Shown: positions 30,540 to 39,799 of the stretch, in pieces
Layout of the letters: every line of letters begins with the position of its first letter
Position numbering within the stretch: position 1 is the first letter of the stretch
Assembly (NCBI RefSeq): GCF_014647915.1
Contig: NZ_BMQC01000001.1
Coordinates: 310,001 to 374,000, forward strand
Source of the DNA: Pilimelia terevasa
Lineage (GTDB): Bacteria; Actinomycetota; Actinomycetes; Mycobacteriales; Micromonosporaceae
DNA length: 64,000 nt
Reading direction: 5' to 3'
The notes under the pieces: model-generated
Databases searched by the model: none
The model's input: the letters and a program-made list of their open reading frames with translations, nothing else
Told to the model about the DNA's origin: nothing
Made by a program: the position numbers and the translations under genes

Positions 30540-31784
30540 TCACCGCCAGCGGGCGACCGGCGTGGTACCGCCGATCACCCGGTCGCCCGGGGCGACCGCG
30601 GCGTCCGCGCCGTCGACCGGCAGGTAGACGTCGGTGCGGGAGCCGAACCGGATCAGCCCGAACCGCTCGCCGCGGGCCAGCAGCGCGCCGACCGGCGCCC
30701 GGTGCACGATCCGGCGGGCGATGAGGCCGGTGCGCTGGGCGACCACCACCCGCCCGCGGGCGGTGTCCAGCACCGTGTACGCGGCGACGTTGTGCTCGGC
30801 AGCCGCGGTCATCGCGTTGGCGTACCCGCCGTCGACCACGAAGTAGTCGGCGACCCGGCCGGCCACCGGCGACCGGTTGACGTGCACGTCGAGGACCGAC
30901 AGGAAGACGGCCACCCGCAGCCACTCGGCGGCCTCGCCGAAGCGCTCGTCGACGATCCGCTCGACCGACAGCACCTTGCCGTCGGCCGGGGCCACGACCG
31001 CGGCCTCGTCGCCGGGCAGGTCCCGCTCGGGGTCCCGGAAGAAGGCGGCGACGGCCGGGGCGGCCAGCGCCGGCACCAGCCAGCCCCGCGACCGCGGGTG
31101 GACCGCGCGCAGCAGCGCCGCCGCGCCGACGGCGATGCCGGCGGCAGCCACGCCGTTGGAGTCGATGTGCATGTGCCGGGTCAGCGCGACGCTGGACGAG
31201 CGCCGGGCGGCGGTGAGCCGGTCGGCGGTGGCCGGGTCGGCGGCGGTCCAGCGCAGCCGGTGCACGCGCACCGGCGGCCGGTTGCGCAGGACCAGGTCGG
31301 AGCCGACGCCGAACAGGACGGCCAGGCGCTGGAGTTCGTCGCCGGCCGCGGCGCCGAACAGCGGCGCCGCGGCGACGAGCACGCCGCCGTCGCGCAGGTA
31401 CTTGGCGTACCCGTCGACCTGCGCCCGCACGTCGTCGGCCGCGGCGGTCAGCGGCCGGCCCACGACCAGGACGTCCACGGGGTCGGCCTCGGCCAGGGTG
31501 TCCACCACCCGCACCTGCGCGGTGAGCCAGGAGCCCAGGCCGGCGAGGTGGTCGCGCAGGGTCTCGGCGCCGGCGACCCCCGCGACCAGGGTCAGGGTGT
31601 CGCCGGGGCGGACGGCGTCGAGGGCCGCGTCCAGGACGGGGGTGCCCGGCTCGGCGTCCACGAGCAGGCCGGTCTTGGGCCCGTCGTGCCGGCTGAGTTC
31701 GGAGAGGAGGACCTCGGCGGCGGGCGCGCCGAGCGGGCCGTCGGCGGGCGGCCCCGCGGGGCGGCGGCCGGGCTGCTGGGTCAT
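30540..31784 (-). CDS. psd: phosphatidylserine decarboxylase with N-terminal Rossmann-like domain
   Basis: Psd converts phosphatidylserine to phosphatidylethanolamine; it self-cleaves at Gly-Ser to form a pyruvoyl group. The C-terminal part (about residues 205-414) is the short, archaeal-type Psd. It shows FFRDPERDLP, APADGKVLSVE, VFLSVLDVHVNRSP and the cleavage site LIRFGSRTDVYLP. Residues about 10-170 are a separate domain with GLLVDAEPGTPVLDAALD, TLTLVAG and VDVLVVGRP, resembling a SAM-methyltransferase Rossmann fold without clear catalytic residues. At 414 aa it is about twice the usual length. ATG at 31784 behind AGGAG. Confidence 0.9.
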   Translation of the reverse strand: MTQQPGRRPAGPPADGPLGAPAAEVLLSELSRHDGPKTGLLVDAEPGTPVLDAALDAVRPGDTLTLVAGVAGAETLRDHLAGLGSWLTAQVRVVDTLAEADPVDVLVVGRPLTAAADDVRAQVDGYAKYLRDGGVLVAAAPLFGAAAGDELQRLAVLFGVGSDLVLRNRPPVRVHRLRWTAADPATADRLTAARRSSSVALTRHMHIDSNGVAAAGIAVGAAALLRAVHPRSRGWLVPALAAPAVAAFFRDPERDLPGDEAAVVAPADGKVLSVERIVDERFGEAAEWLRVAVFLSVLDVHVNRSPVAGRVADYFVVDGGYANAMTAAAEHNVAAYTVLDTARGRVVVAQRTGLIARRIVHRAPVGALLARGERFGLIRFGSRTDVYLPVDGADAAVAPGDRVIGGTTPVARWR

Positions 31785-32284
31785 GGAGGCTCCTAGGGTT
31801 CGGGTGGTGCGCCGGTGCGCCGCCGCCGGCCCCGGGCGGTCCACGGGCGCGGGGACCGGCGGGCACGGCGGGCCGGTCACGTCGGACCGCGGTCGGTCCA
31901 GCATATTCGGCGGACGGGGGCCGGACGGGGAGGACCGGTGCGGCCGAAGCGGCCGCACGTGGGTTGTTTCATCGATTTTCGGACACCTCCTTCATTGCGG
32001 TCGGATAACCATTCGCCGTCGTCCCGCGGCGTGGTGGATTCGGCGCGGGAGGCTTGGGCAAGGTGCGTACGCGCCCGGTGTCACGCTGTGCGGTGTGGCG
32101 TCGAGGCGGTGTCCGTACCAGCGGTGTCCCCCGGTAGGGTGACGCCGCTGCTCCGAATCGTGTTCGTGGGGTGCCGCCGCAACGCGTATCGGCTTGATAA
32201 CAGCATCTTCACGTTCCACACATTTCAGTGCACAGTGTCACCAACCTCACATCCCCACGTGAGCGCCCCTGAGGAGGCATTCGC
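31785..32284. other. divergent control region between psd and the opp operon
   Basis: 500 bases with AT-rich islands at 31965-32025 and 32190-32250, unusual here. On the plus strand TAGGGT (32135-32140) is the best -10-like word for the transporter, and TTGATA occurs at 32194-32199. AGGAGG (32271-32276) is the ribosome-binding site for the binding-protein gene. I see no supported gene. Confidence 0.45.
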
Positions 32285-33931
32285 ATGCGCGGGAGCACCC
32301 CACGTAATGTCGCGGCCGGTCTGGCCGCAGTAGCTATCGTCGCGGCGGCTGCCGGCTGCGGCGACAACAAGGACGGCGGCAGTGGCGACAGCGCCAAGAC
32401 CGCCGACGGCGCGATCAGCATGCACGGCGTACAGCCGCAGAACCCGCTGATCCCGGGCATGACCACCGAGACTGGCGGCGGCAAGATCATTGACTACATG
32501 TTCAGTGGTCTCATGCGCTACCCGGCCGGCGGCGGCAACCCGGAGAAGCTCGCCGCGGAGTCGATGGAGACGACCGACTCCAAGGTCTACAAGATCAAGC
32601 TCAAGTCGGGGATGAAGTTCCACGACGGCACGCCGGTCAACGCCAAGAGCTTCGTCGACGCGTGGAACTGGGCGGCGTACTCGCCGAACGGTGCCCCGAA
32701 CGGCACATTCTTCAACGAGATCGACGGCTACAAGGACGTCCACGGCGAGGACCCCGACGGCGAGGGCCCCAAGAAGGCCCCGACGCCCACGGCCAAGGAG
32801 ATGAAGGGCCTCAAGGTCGTCGACGACCTGAACTTCGAGGTCACCCTCTCCGCGCCGTTCTCGATCTGGCCGACCAAGACCGGTTACGCCGCCTTCATGC
32901 CGCTGCCCGAGTCGTTCTTCAAGGACACGGCGGCCTTCGGCAAGAAGCCGGTCGGCAACGGCCCGGTCAGCTTCGTGAGCTGGCAGGACAACGTCGAGGT
33001 CAAGCTGACCCGGTTCGCCGACTACAGCCTGGACGACAAGGTCAAGGTCAAGGACGTCACGGTCAAGCTGTACCAGCAGGACTCCGCGGCCTACGCCGAC
33101 CTGCAGGCCGGCAACCTCGACTTCATGGAGCAGGTGCCGATCTCGGCGCTCGCCGGCCAGAAGTGGAAGTCGGACCTGCCGGACCGCGCGATCGAGACCA
33201 ACATCCCGACCAACGGCATCATCGCGTTCCCGCTGTACGACAAGCGGTTCCAGAACGCCGACCTGCGCAAGGCCGTCTCGCTGGCCATCGACCGGCAGCT
33301 CATCTCGGACAAGATCTTCTTCGGTAGCCGGCCGCCGGCCGATAGCTGGGCCAACCCGAGCACCCCGGGCAACCCGTCCGCTAGCTGCTCGGTCTGCAAG
33401 TACGACACGGCCGAGGCGAAGAAGCTGCTGGAGAAGGCCGGCGGGTTCTCCGACGAGATGGTCTTCTACTACAACGCCGACTCCAGCCACAAGGAGTGGA
33501 TGGAGGCCGTGGCCAACTCGGTCCGCGACGGCCTGGGCATCAAGGCCCGCGCCGAGGGCGTCCCGACGTTCGCCGTCTTCCGCCAGATGATCGACGAGCG
33601 CAAGATGAAGGGCCCGTACCGCGCCGCGTGGCAGCAGGACTACCCGGACGTCGAGAACTGGGTCGGCCCGCTGTACGTGACCGGCGGCTCGTCGAACGAC
33701 GGCGACTACAGCAACAAGCAGGTCGACGCCCTGTACAAGGAGGGCACCTCGGCCAAGGACCTCGAAGGCGCGCACGCCAAGTTCGCCGAGGCCCTGAAGA
33801 TCGTTGACGCCGACGTGCCGTCGGTGCCGGTCTACGTGTACAAGAGCCAGGCCGGTTTCGGGACGCGGCTGGCGAACGTGAAGGTCGACCACGTGGGCGA
33901 GTTGGACATCTCCGCGGTCGAACTCAAGTAA
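32285..33931 (+). CDS. ABC transporter substrate-binding lipoprotein (family 5, oligopeptide type) 1
   Basis: A 548-aa extracellular solute-binding protein of the OppA/DppA family. The signal peptide ends in AAAAGC, with lipidated Cys25. Family 5 features include KLKSGMKFHDGTPV, NAKSFVDAWNWA, KPVGNGPVSF and QQDYPDVENW. A CxxC (SCSVCKYD) sits in the middle, shared with the second binding protein at 38.2 kb. It is much richer in Lys and Asp than its neighbours, usual for an abundant secreted protein. First gene of the importer operon; strong AGGAGG site. The ligand cannot be told from sequence. Confidence 0.93.
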   Translation: MRGSTPRNVAAGLAAVAIVAAAAGCGDNKDGGSGDSAKTADGAISMHGVQPQNPLIPGMTTETGGGKIIDYMFSGLMRYPAGGGNPEKLAAESMETTDSKVYKIKLKSGMKFHDGTPVNAKSFVDAWNWAAYSPNGAPNGTFFNEIDGYKDVHGEDPDGEGPKKAPTPTAKEMKGLKVVDDLNFEVTLSAPFSIWPTKTGYAAFMPLPESFFKDTAAFGKKPVGNGPVSFVSWQDNVEVKLTRFADYSLDDKVKVKDVTVKLYQQDSAAYADLQAGNLDFMEQVPISALAGQKWKSDLPDRAIETNIPTNGIIAFPLYDKRFQNADLRKAVSLAIDRQLISDKIFFGSRPPADSWANPSTPGNPSASCSVCKYDTAEAKKLLEKAGGFSDEMVFYYNADSSHKEWMEAVANSVRDGLGIKARAEGVPTFAVFRQMIDERKMKGPYRAAWQQDYPDVENWVGPLYVTGGSSNDGDYSNKQVDALYKEGTSAKDLEGAHAKFAEALKIVDADVPSVPVYVYKSQAGFGTRLANVKVDHVGELDISAVELK

Positions 33932-33941
33932 CACCCTCTAG

Positions 33942-33984
33942 GCACTGGGTCCGGTCCACCGCTAAGGTGGGCCGGACCCAGTGC
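33942..33984 (+). terminator. intercistronic hairpin between binding protein and permease
   Basis: A 19-position stem with one mismatch (33942-33960 with 33966-33984), loop GCTAA, in the 133-base gap after the first binding-protein gene. It may be a leaky terminator or an mRNA-stabilising element that keeps binding protein in excess over permease. Confidence 0.7.
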
Positions 33985-34064
33985 ACCCACTCCCGGCGCG
34001 TGGAATTGCGTGAACAGACCGCATCCGCCGAACCGGAATTCGCTTCTGGTCAGTTGGAGGAACG

Positions 34065-34991
34065 ATGGGCCGTTACGTCCTGCGACGGCTTCTACAACTC
34101 ATCCCCGTGTTTGTCGGCACGACTTTTCTGATTTATTGGCTCGTCTGGGCGGTTCCGGGTGATCCGTTCGCCGGAAAGTGCGGCGAACGCCGCTGCCCCG
34201 ACGCCTACATCGACAAGATGACCGAGCTGTACTCCCTCGACCAGCCGCTCCCGGTCCAGTACTTCAAGTACATGTCGAACCTGCTCCAGGGCGATTTCGG
34301 CACGACCTTCGGCGGGCAGGACGTGGGCGCGCTGATCGCCGCCGCGTACCCGAACACCGCCAAGCTCGCCGTGGTCGCGCTGCTGGTCGAGGCACTCATC
34401 GGCCTCACCGCCGGCGTGCTCAGCGGCCTGCGCCGCAACGGTTTCCTGGACAACCTGGTCCTGGTCTCGACGCTGTTCCTGCTGGCGCTGCCCACCTTCG
34501 TGACCGGCTTCCTGCTCCAGTGGTTCCTCGGCGTCAAGCTGGGCGTGATCCGGCCGACGGTCTCCGCGGAGGCGAACTTCTCCGAACTGATCGTCCCCGG
34601 GTTCGTCCTGGGCAGCATCTCGCTGGCGTACGTCGCCCGGCTCGCCCGCACGAGCATCGCCGAGAACCGCCGCTCCGACTACGTCCGCACCGCCATCGCC
34701 AAGGGCCTGCCGATGCGCCGGGTCGTCGGCATCCACCTGCTGCGCAATTCGCTGATTCCCGTCGTCACCTACCTCGGTACCGACCTGGGTGCGCTGATGG
34801 GCGGCGCGATCGTCACCGAAGGCATCTTCCAAATCAACGGAATCGGGCGGACGGCGTACCGGGCAATCGTCACCAAAGAGGGCGGTACCGTCGTCTCCGT
34901 CGTGGTGATCCTCGTCCTCGTCTATCTGTTCATGAATCTGCTGATCGACCTGCTGTACGCAGCGCTGGACCCGAGGATTCGCTATGAGTGA
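34065..34991 (+). CDS. ABC transporter permease (OppB/DppB type)
   Basis: A 308-aa membrane permease starting MGRYVLRRLLQLIPVFVG, the classic DppB N-terminus with the first helix. Six membrane segments are visible. The cytoplasmic EAA loop (RLARTSIAENRRSDYVRTAIAKG is the region preceding it) contacts the ATPases. ATG at 34065 behind GGAGGA. It overlaps the next permease by 8 bases, indicating translational coupling. An unusual Cys pair (KCGERRC) lies in the first extracytoplasmic loop. Confidence 0.94.
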   Translation: MGRYVLRRLLQLIPVFVGTTFLIYWLVWAVPGDPFAGKCGERRCPDAYIDKMTELYSLDQPLPVQYFKYMSNLLQGDFGTTFGGQDVGALIAAAYPNTAKLAVVALLVEALIGLTAGVLSGLRRNGFLDNLVLVSTLFLLALPTFVTGFLLQWFLGVKLGVIRPTVSAEANFSELIVPGFVLGSISLAYVARLARTSIAENRRSDYVRTAIAKGLPMRRVVGIHLLRNSLIPVVTYLGTDLGALMGGAIVTEGIFQINGIGRTAYRAIVTKEGGTVVSVVVILVLVYLFMNLLIDLLYAALDPRIRYE

Positions 34992-35955
34992 CCCTGGTGA
35001 GAACGTCGAGGCCGCGGTACGGCCCGGCGTCGCGCCCGGCGGCCTGCACACCGCCGAGACGCCCGTCCCCGCCCCCGCCACCGGCAAGCCCCGCGGCCAG
35101 TTCGCGGACGTCTGGGCGGAGCTGCGGCGCAAGCCGATGTTCTGGATCTCGGCGTTCCTGATCCTGGTGTTCCTGGTGATGGCCGCGTTCCCGAGCCTGT
35201 TCACCAGCATCGACCCCGACCAGGGCTCGCTGCGCGACAACCTGCAGGGGCCGTCGAAGGACGCGTGGTTCGGCCGGGACATCCAGGGCCGCGACATCTA
35301 CGCCCGGACCATCTACGGCGCCCAGGCCTCCATCGTGGTGTCGGTCATCGCCACGCTCGGCACGGTGCTGATCGGCGGGTTCATCGGCGTGGTCTCCGGC
35401 TACATCGGCGGCTGGGTGGACGGGCTGCTGTCCCGCATCGCGGACGTGTTCTTCGGCCTGCCGTTCCTGCTGGGCGCCCTGCTGATCCTGTTCACCTTCA
35501 ACCCGCCGGGCTCCGCGCCCAGCAAGCTGAAGGTCGAGGCGCTGGTGGCGGTGTCGCTGATGGTCCTGTCCTGGCCGGTGTCCATGCGGATCATGCGGTC
35601 GGCGGTCCTGAGCGTGAAGGAGGCCGACTACATCGTGGCCGCCCGCGCGCTGGGCGCCAGCCCGTTCCGCATCGTGCTGCGGCACGTGATCCCGAACTGC
35701 CTGGCCTCGATGCTGGTGTACTCCACGATCCTGATCGGCTCCTTCATCGGCGCGGAGGCGACCCTGTCGTACCTCGGCGTCGGCCTGAAGTCGCCGGCCA
35801 TGTCCTGGGGCATCATGATCAACGAGGCCCAGCAGTTCCTGCGGGACGTCCCGGGGTGGCTGTTCTTCCCGGCGGCCTTCCTCGTCACGGCGGTGCTCGC
35901 GTTCGTGATGCTCGGCGAGTCCATCCGCGAAGCCCTCGACCCGAAGCTGCGGTAG
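34984..35955 (+). CDS. ABC transporter permease (OppC/DppC type)
   Basis: A 323-aa second permease subunit. A Pro/Ala-rich cytoplasmic tail of about 45 residues precedes the first helix (FWISAFLILVFLVMAAF). The OppC hallmark HWFGTDxxGRD appears as WFGRDIQGRD. The EAA-loop region is EADYIVAARALGASPFRI. Six membrane helices fit the family. The ATG overlaps oppB by 8 bases, and the oppD-type gene starts immediately after the stop. Confidence 0.94.
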   Translation: MSDPGENVEAAVRPGVAPGGLHTAETPVPAPATGKPRGQFADVWAELRRKPMFWISAFLILVFLVMAAFPSLFTSIDPDQGSLRDNLQGPSKDAWFGRDIQGRDIYARTIYGAQASIVVSVIATLGTVLIGGFIGVVSGYIGGWVDGLLSRIADVFFGLPFLLGALLILFTFNPPGSAPSKLKVEALVAVSLMVLSWPVSMRIMRSAVLSVKEADYIVAARALGASPFRIVLRHVIPNCLASMLVYSTILIGSFIGAEATLSYLGVGLKSPAMSWGIMINEAQQFLRDVPGWLFFPAAFLVTAVLAFVMLGESIREALDPKLR

Positions 35956-36999
35956 GTGATCAGGTTGTCGAATCTCTCCGTCTCCGAGCCCGGCTACACC
36001 GCCGGTGCCGGCGCCTCCCGACCGCTGCTGGAGGTCGAAAACCTGTTCGTCGAGTTCCACACGCGGGAGGGCGTCGCCAAGGTCATCAACGGCGTCACCT
36101 ACGACGTGCGGGCCGGCGAGACACTGGCGGTGCTCGGCGAGTCCGGCTCCGGCAAGTCCGTGACCGCGCAGACGATCATGGGCATCCTGGACATGCCGCC
36201 CGGGCGGGTGGCCGGTGGCTCGATCCGGTTCCACGGCCGGGACATGCTCGCGATGTCCGCCGAGGAGCGCCGCAAGATCCGCGGCGAGGGCATCGCCATG
36301 GTGTTCCAGGACGCCCTGTCGGCGCTCAACCCGACCTTCACCGTCGGCTTCCAGATCGCCGAGCAGTACCGGATCCGGCGCGGCCTGAGCCGCGGCGAGG
36401 CCAAGAGGCGCGCGATCGAGATCCTCGACCAGGTCAAGATCCCGAACGCGAAGCAGCGGGTCACCGAGTACCCGCACCAGTTCTCCGGCGGTATGCGGCA
36501 GCGCGTGATGATCGCGATGTCGCTGGCGCTGGACCCCGAGGTGCTGATCGCCGACGAGCCCACCACGGCGCTCGACGTGACGGTGCAGGCCCAGATCATG
36601 GACCTGCTCGCCGAGCTCCAGCGCGACCGCCAGATGGGCATGATCCTGATCACCCACGACCTCGGCGTCGTCGCCGACGTCGCGGACCGGATCGCGGTGA
36701 TGTACGCGGGGCGGATCGTGGAGCAGGCCAACGTCCACGAGCTGTACGCCAACCCGGGGCACCCGTACACCATCGGCCTGATCAACTCGATCCCGCGGAT
36801 CGACGAGAAGGGCCAGGAGCTGCGCACGATCAAGGGCCTGCCGCCGAACCTGATGCGGATCCCGTCGGGGTGCCCGTTCCACCCCCGCTGCCCGCGGGCC
36901 GAGCAGGTCTGTACGCAGCAGCTCCCGCCGCTGCTCCAGGTCGGCCCGACCAGGGCGAGCGCGTGCCACTTCGCGGAGGAGATGGTGAGTCGTGGCTGA
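35956..36999 (+). CDS. ABC transporter ATP-binding protein (OppD/DppD type)
   Basis: A 347-aa ATPase subunit with Walker A GESGSGKS, Q-loop VFQDAL, signature FSGGMRQRV, Walker B LIADEPTTALD and the switch His in THDLG. The C-terminal OppD domain has the Cys pattern CPFHPRCPRAEQVC, which in relatives can bind a cluster or metal. I take GTG 35956, directly after the oppC stop; a TTG 9 bases on is an alternative. It overlaps the oppF-type gene by 8 bases. Confidence 0.94.
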   Translation: MIRLSNLSVSEPGYTAGAGASRPLLEVENLFVEFHTREGVAKVINGVTYDVRAGETLAVLGESGSGKSVTAQTIMGILDMPPGRVAGGSIRFHGRDMLAMSAEERRKIRGEGIAMVFQDALSALNPTFTVGFQIAEQYRIRRGLSRGEAKRRAIEILDQVKIPNAKQRVTEYPHQFSGGMRQRVMIAMSLALDPEVLIADEPTTALDVTVQAQIMDLLAELQRDRQMGMILITHDLGVVADVADRIAVMYAGRIVEQANVHELYANPGHPYTIGLINSIPRIDEKGQELRTIKGLPPNLMRIPSGCPFHPRCPRAEQVCTQQLPPLLQVGPTRASACHFAEEMVSRG

Positions 37000-38005
37000 G
37001 AACATCCTTGAGGTCGACAACGTCGTCAAGCACTACCCGGTGACCCAGGGCGTCCTGTTCAAGAAGACGATCGGCCAGGTCAAGGCCGTCGACGGCGTCT
37101 CCTTCGCGCTGCGGGCGGGCGAGACCCTGGGCATCGTGGGGGAGTCGGGCTGCGGCAAGTCCACGCTGTCGCGGGTGCTGATGAACCTGGAGCGCCCGAC
37201 CTCCGGCCTGGTCCGGTACCGGGGCAGGGACATCTCCACCCTGCGCGGCCGGGGGCTCAAGCGGATGCGCCGCCAGATCCAGCTCGTCATGCAGGACCCG
37301 TACACCTCGCTCAACCCGCGGATGACCGTCGGCGACCTGATCGGGGAGCCGTTCGAGATCCACACCGAGGTGGCGCCCAAGGGCAGCCGGCGGCGGAAGG
37401 TCCAGGAGCTGCTGGAGCTGGTCGGGCTCAACCCGGAGCACCTCAACCGGTACCCGCACCAGTTCTCCGGCGGCCAGCGGCAGCGCATCGGCATCGCCCG
37501 GGCGCTGGCGCTCAAGCCGGAGATCGTCGTCTGCGACGAGCCGGTGTCGGCGCTGGACGTCTCCATCCAGGCGCAGGTGATGAACCTGCTGGAGAAGCTC
37601 CAGAACGAACTGGGGCTGGCGTACATCTTCATCGCCCACGACCTGTCCGTGGTCCGGCACCTGTCGGACCGGGTCGGCGTCATGTACCTGGGCAAGCTGG
37701 TGGAGCTGGGCACCGACGAGGAGATCTACGAGCGGCCGACCCACCCGTACACGCAGGCGCTGCTGTCGGCGGTGCCGGTGCCGGACCCGACCGTGCGCGA
37801 GCACAAGCAGATCATCCGGCTCACCGGCGACGTGCCGTCGCCGGCCAACCCGCCCTCGGGCTGCCGGTTCCGCACGCGCTGCTGGAAGGCGCAGGACCTG
37901 TGCGCCGAGCAGGAGCCGCTGCTGACCACGCGGGCGCGCACCGACCACCCGTCGGCGTGCCACTACGCGGAGATCCGCGAGATCGTCGCCACGCACGAGG
38001 GCTGA
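36992..38005 (+). CDS. ABC transporter ATP-binding protein (OppF/DppF type)
   Basis: A 337-aa second ATPase that pairs with the OppD-type subunit. Walker A is GESGCGKS, signature FSGGQRQRI, Walker [12 protein letters not shown] and the switch His AHDLS. The C-terminal motif [14 protein letters not shown] is conserved. GTG start with GGAGGAGATGG upstream, inside the end of the preceding gene. A true intrinsic terminator follows 22 bases after the stop, so the five-gene operon ends here. Confidence 0.94.
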   Translation: MAENILEVDNVVKHYPVTQGVLFKKTIGQVKAVDGVSFALRAGETLGIVGESGCGKSTLSRVLMNLERPTSGLVRYRGRDISTLRGRGLKRMRRQIQLVMQDPYTSLNPRMTVGDLIGEPFEIHTEVAPKGSRRRKVQELLELVGLNPEHLNRYPHQFSGGQRQRIGIARALALKPEIVVCDEPVSALDVSIQAQVMNLLEKLQNELGLAYIFIAHDLSVVRHLSDRVGVMYLGKLVELGTDEEIYERPTHPYTQALLSAVPVPDPTVREHKQIIRLTGDVPSPANPPSGCRFRTRCWKAQDLCAEQEPLLTTRARTDHPSACHYAEIREIVATHEG

Positions 38006-38027
38006 GCGCGGTCCACACCGGACGACA

Positions 38028-38060
38028 CGCCGCGGCGGGGACCTCCCGCCGCGGCGTTTT
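38028..38060 (+). terminator. intrinsic terminator of the opp operon
   Basis: A perfect 12-bp GC stem (38028-38039 with 38045-38056), 5-base loop and TTTT (38057-38060). It is one of few hairpins here with a U-tract. Confidence 0.85.
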
Positions 38061-38164
38061 CCGTCCTGCCGGCAAGGGGTTGCCCGGGCGGCGACCGATC
38101 GGCGAGGGTGGTGCCGTTCCCCGCCCGCCTCGGGCGGGGGCGCCCCCTTCGCGAGGAGAATCCG

Positions 38165-39793
38165 TTGTCACAGCTCTCACGGCGCGGCGTGGCGTGGGTC
38201 GGTACGGTCGCGCTCGCCCTGGCCGCGACCGCCTGCGCCGGGGACCGCCCCGGTGCCGGCACGGACGGCGCCATCACCATCTACGGCCAGGAGCCGCAGA
38301 ACCCGCTCGTCCCGGCCAACACTCCCGAGGTCGGGGGCGGGAAGCTGGTCAACGTGCTGTGGACCGGCCTCGTGGACTACCAGGGCGTCGGCGGGGCGCC
38401 CCGCAACGTGCTGGCCGAGTCCATCGAGTCGGCGGACGCGCAGAAGTACACGGTGCGGATCCGCCCGGGCACCACCTTCCACGACGGCAGCCCGGTGACC
38501 GCGGCCAGCTTCGTGGACGCGTGGAACTGGGGCGCGCACGCCCCCAACGGCGCGGCCAACAGCTCCTTCTACGCCGACATCGCCGGCTTTGCCGACGTGC
38601 ACCCCACCGACCCCGACGGCGCCGGCCCGCAGAAGGCGCCCGCGCCCAGGGCCAGCGCGATGTCGGGCCTGCGGGTCGTCGACGACACGACGTTCGAGGC
38701 CACCCTCGCCGCGCCGTCGGCGATCTGGCCGGTCAAGCTGGGGCACCTGGCGTTCATGCCGCTGCCGCGGGCCTTCTTCGGCGGCCGGCCGGACGACTTC
38801 GGCCGGAACCCGGTCGGCAACGGGCCGGTCCGGTTCGTCTCGTGGGCGCCCGACGTGGCGGTGAAGCTGACCCGCTTCGACGGCTACCGCCTGGTCGACC
38901 GCTCCAAGGTCAAGGACGTGACCGTCCGGCTGTACCAGCAGGACAGCGCGGGCTACGCCGACCTGCTCTCGGGCAACCTCGACTTCATGGAGCAGGTGCC
39001 CGTCGCCAACCTGGCGGGGCGCAAGTGGGAGACCGACCTCGCCGACCGGCGGATCACCTTCGACCTGCCGGCCACCCACATGATCACGTTTCCGCTGTAC
39101 GACCGGCGGTTCGCCAGCGCGGACCTGCGCCGGGCGGTCTCGCTGTCCATCGACCGCCAGCTCCTGATCGACCGGGTCTTCTTCGGACACCGCAGGCCCG
39201 CCGACAGCTTCAGCAACCCCACCGCGCGGGGGTACGTCGCCGGGGAGTGCCGCGACTGCCGGTACGACCCGGCGGCCGCGAAGGCGGCGCTGGCCCGGGC
39301 CGGCGGCTTCACCGGCGAGCTGCCGCTGTTCTACAACGCCGACTCCGGCCACAAGGACTGGATGGAGGCCGTGGCCGCACAGCTCCAGCAGACCCTGGGC
39401 ATCCGCGCCCGCGCGGAGGCGGTACCGACGTTCGCGGCGCTGCGCAAGCTGGTGACCGACCGGAAGATGACCGGCGGGCACCGCTCCGGCTGGCGGGCCG
39501 ACTACCCCGACGTCGAGCTGTGGCTCGGCCCGAACTACACCACCAGCGGCGCCGGCAACGACTCCGGCTACAGCAACCCGCGGGTCGACGCGCTGTACCG
39601 CGAGGGCGTCCGCAGCCGGGACATCGACGCGGCGCACGCCCGGTTCGCCGAGGCGGGCCGGCTGCTCAGCGACGACCAGCCGACGGTCCCGGTGTTCTAC
39701 GCGATGCAGCAGTCGGGGTACTCGCCCCGGATCGCCCGGGCCGGCCTGACCCCGGTGGGCGAGCTGGACCTGGCGACGGTGGAGCTGCGCTAG
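38165..39793 (+). CDS. ABC transporter substrate-binding lipoprotein (family 5) 2
   Basis: A 542-aa paralogue of the binding protein at 32.3 kb; shared blocks include PQNPLVPANTP.VGGGK, FVDAWNWG, YNADSGHKDWMEAVA and a CxxC (ECRDCRYD). I chose TTG 38165, preceded by GAGGAG with 6 bases between. It gives a proper signal peptide ending ATAC (lipid Cys24); a longer frame from 38108 would bury it. It lies beyond the operon terminator and has its own upstream hairpin (38119-38139), so it is probably expressed separately and may widen substrate range. Less Lys-rich than its paralogue. Confidence 0.9.
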   Translation: MSQLSRRGVAWVGTVALALAATACAGDRPGAGTDGAITIYGQEPQNPLVPANTPEVGGGKLVNVLWTGLVDYQGVGGAPRNVLAESIESADAQKYTVRIRPGTTFHDGSPVTAASFVDAWNWGAHAPNGAANSSFYADIAGFADVHPTDPDGAGPQKAPAPRASAMSGLRVVDDTTFEATLAAPSAIWPVKLGHLAFMPLPRAFFGGRPDDFGRNPVGNGPVRFVSWAPDVAVKLTRFDGYRLVDRSKVKDVTVRLYQQDSAGYADLLSGNLDFMEQVPVANLAGRKWETDLADRRITFDLPATHMITFPLYDRRFASADLRRAVSLSIDRQLLIDRVFFGHRRPADSFSNPTARGYVAGECRDCRYDPAAAKAALARAGGFTGELPLFYNADSGHKDWMEAVAAQLQQTLGIRARAEAVPTFAALRKLVTDRKMTGGHRSGWRADYPDVELWLGPNYTTSGAGNDSGYSNPRVDALYREGVRSRDIDAAHARFAEAGRLLSDDQPTVPVFYAMQQSGYSPRIARAGLTPVGELDLATVELR

Positions 39794-39799
39794 GGGCGC

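Noticed and set aside
31950-32020. Small minus-strand ORF after AAGGAGG upstream of psd
   Set aside because: The spacing to ATG is about 13 bases, the product is about 31 residues without features, and psd has its own good start.
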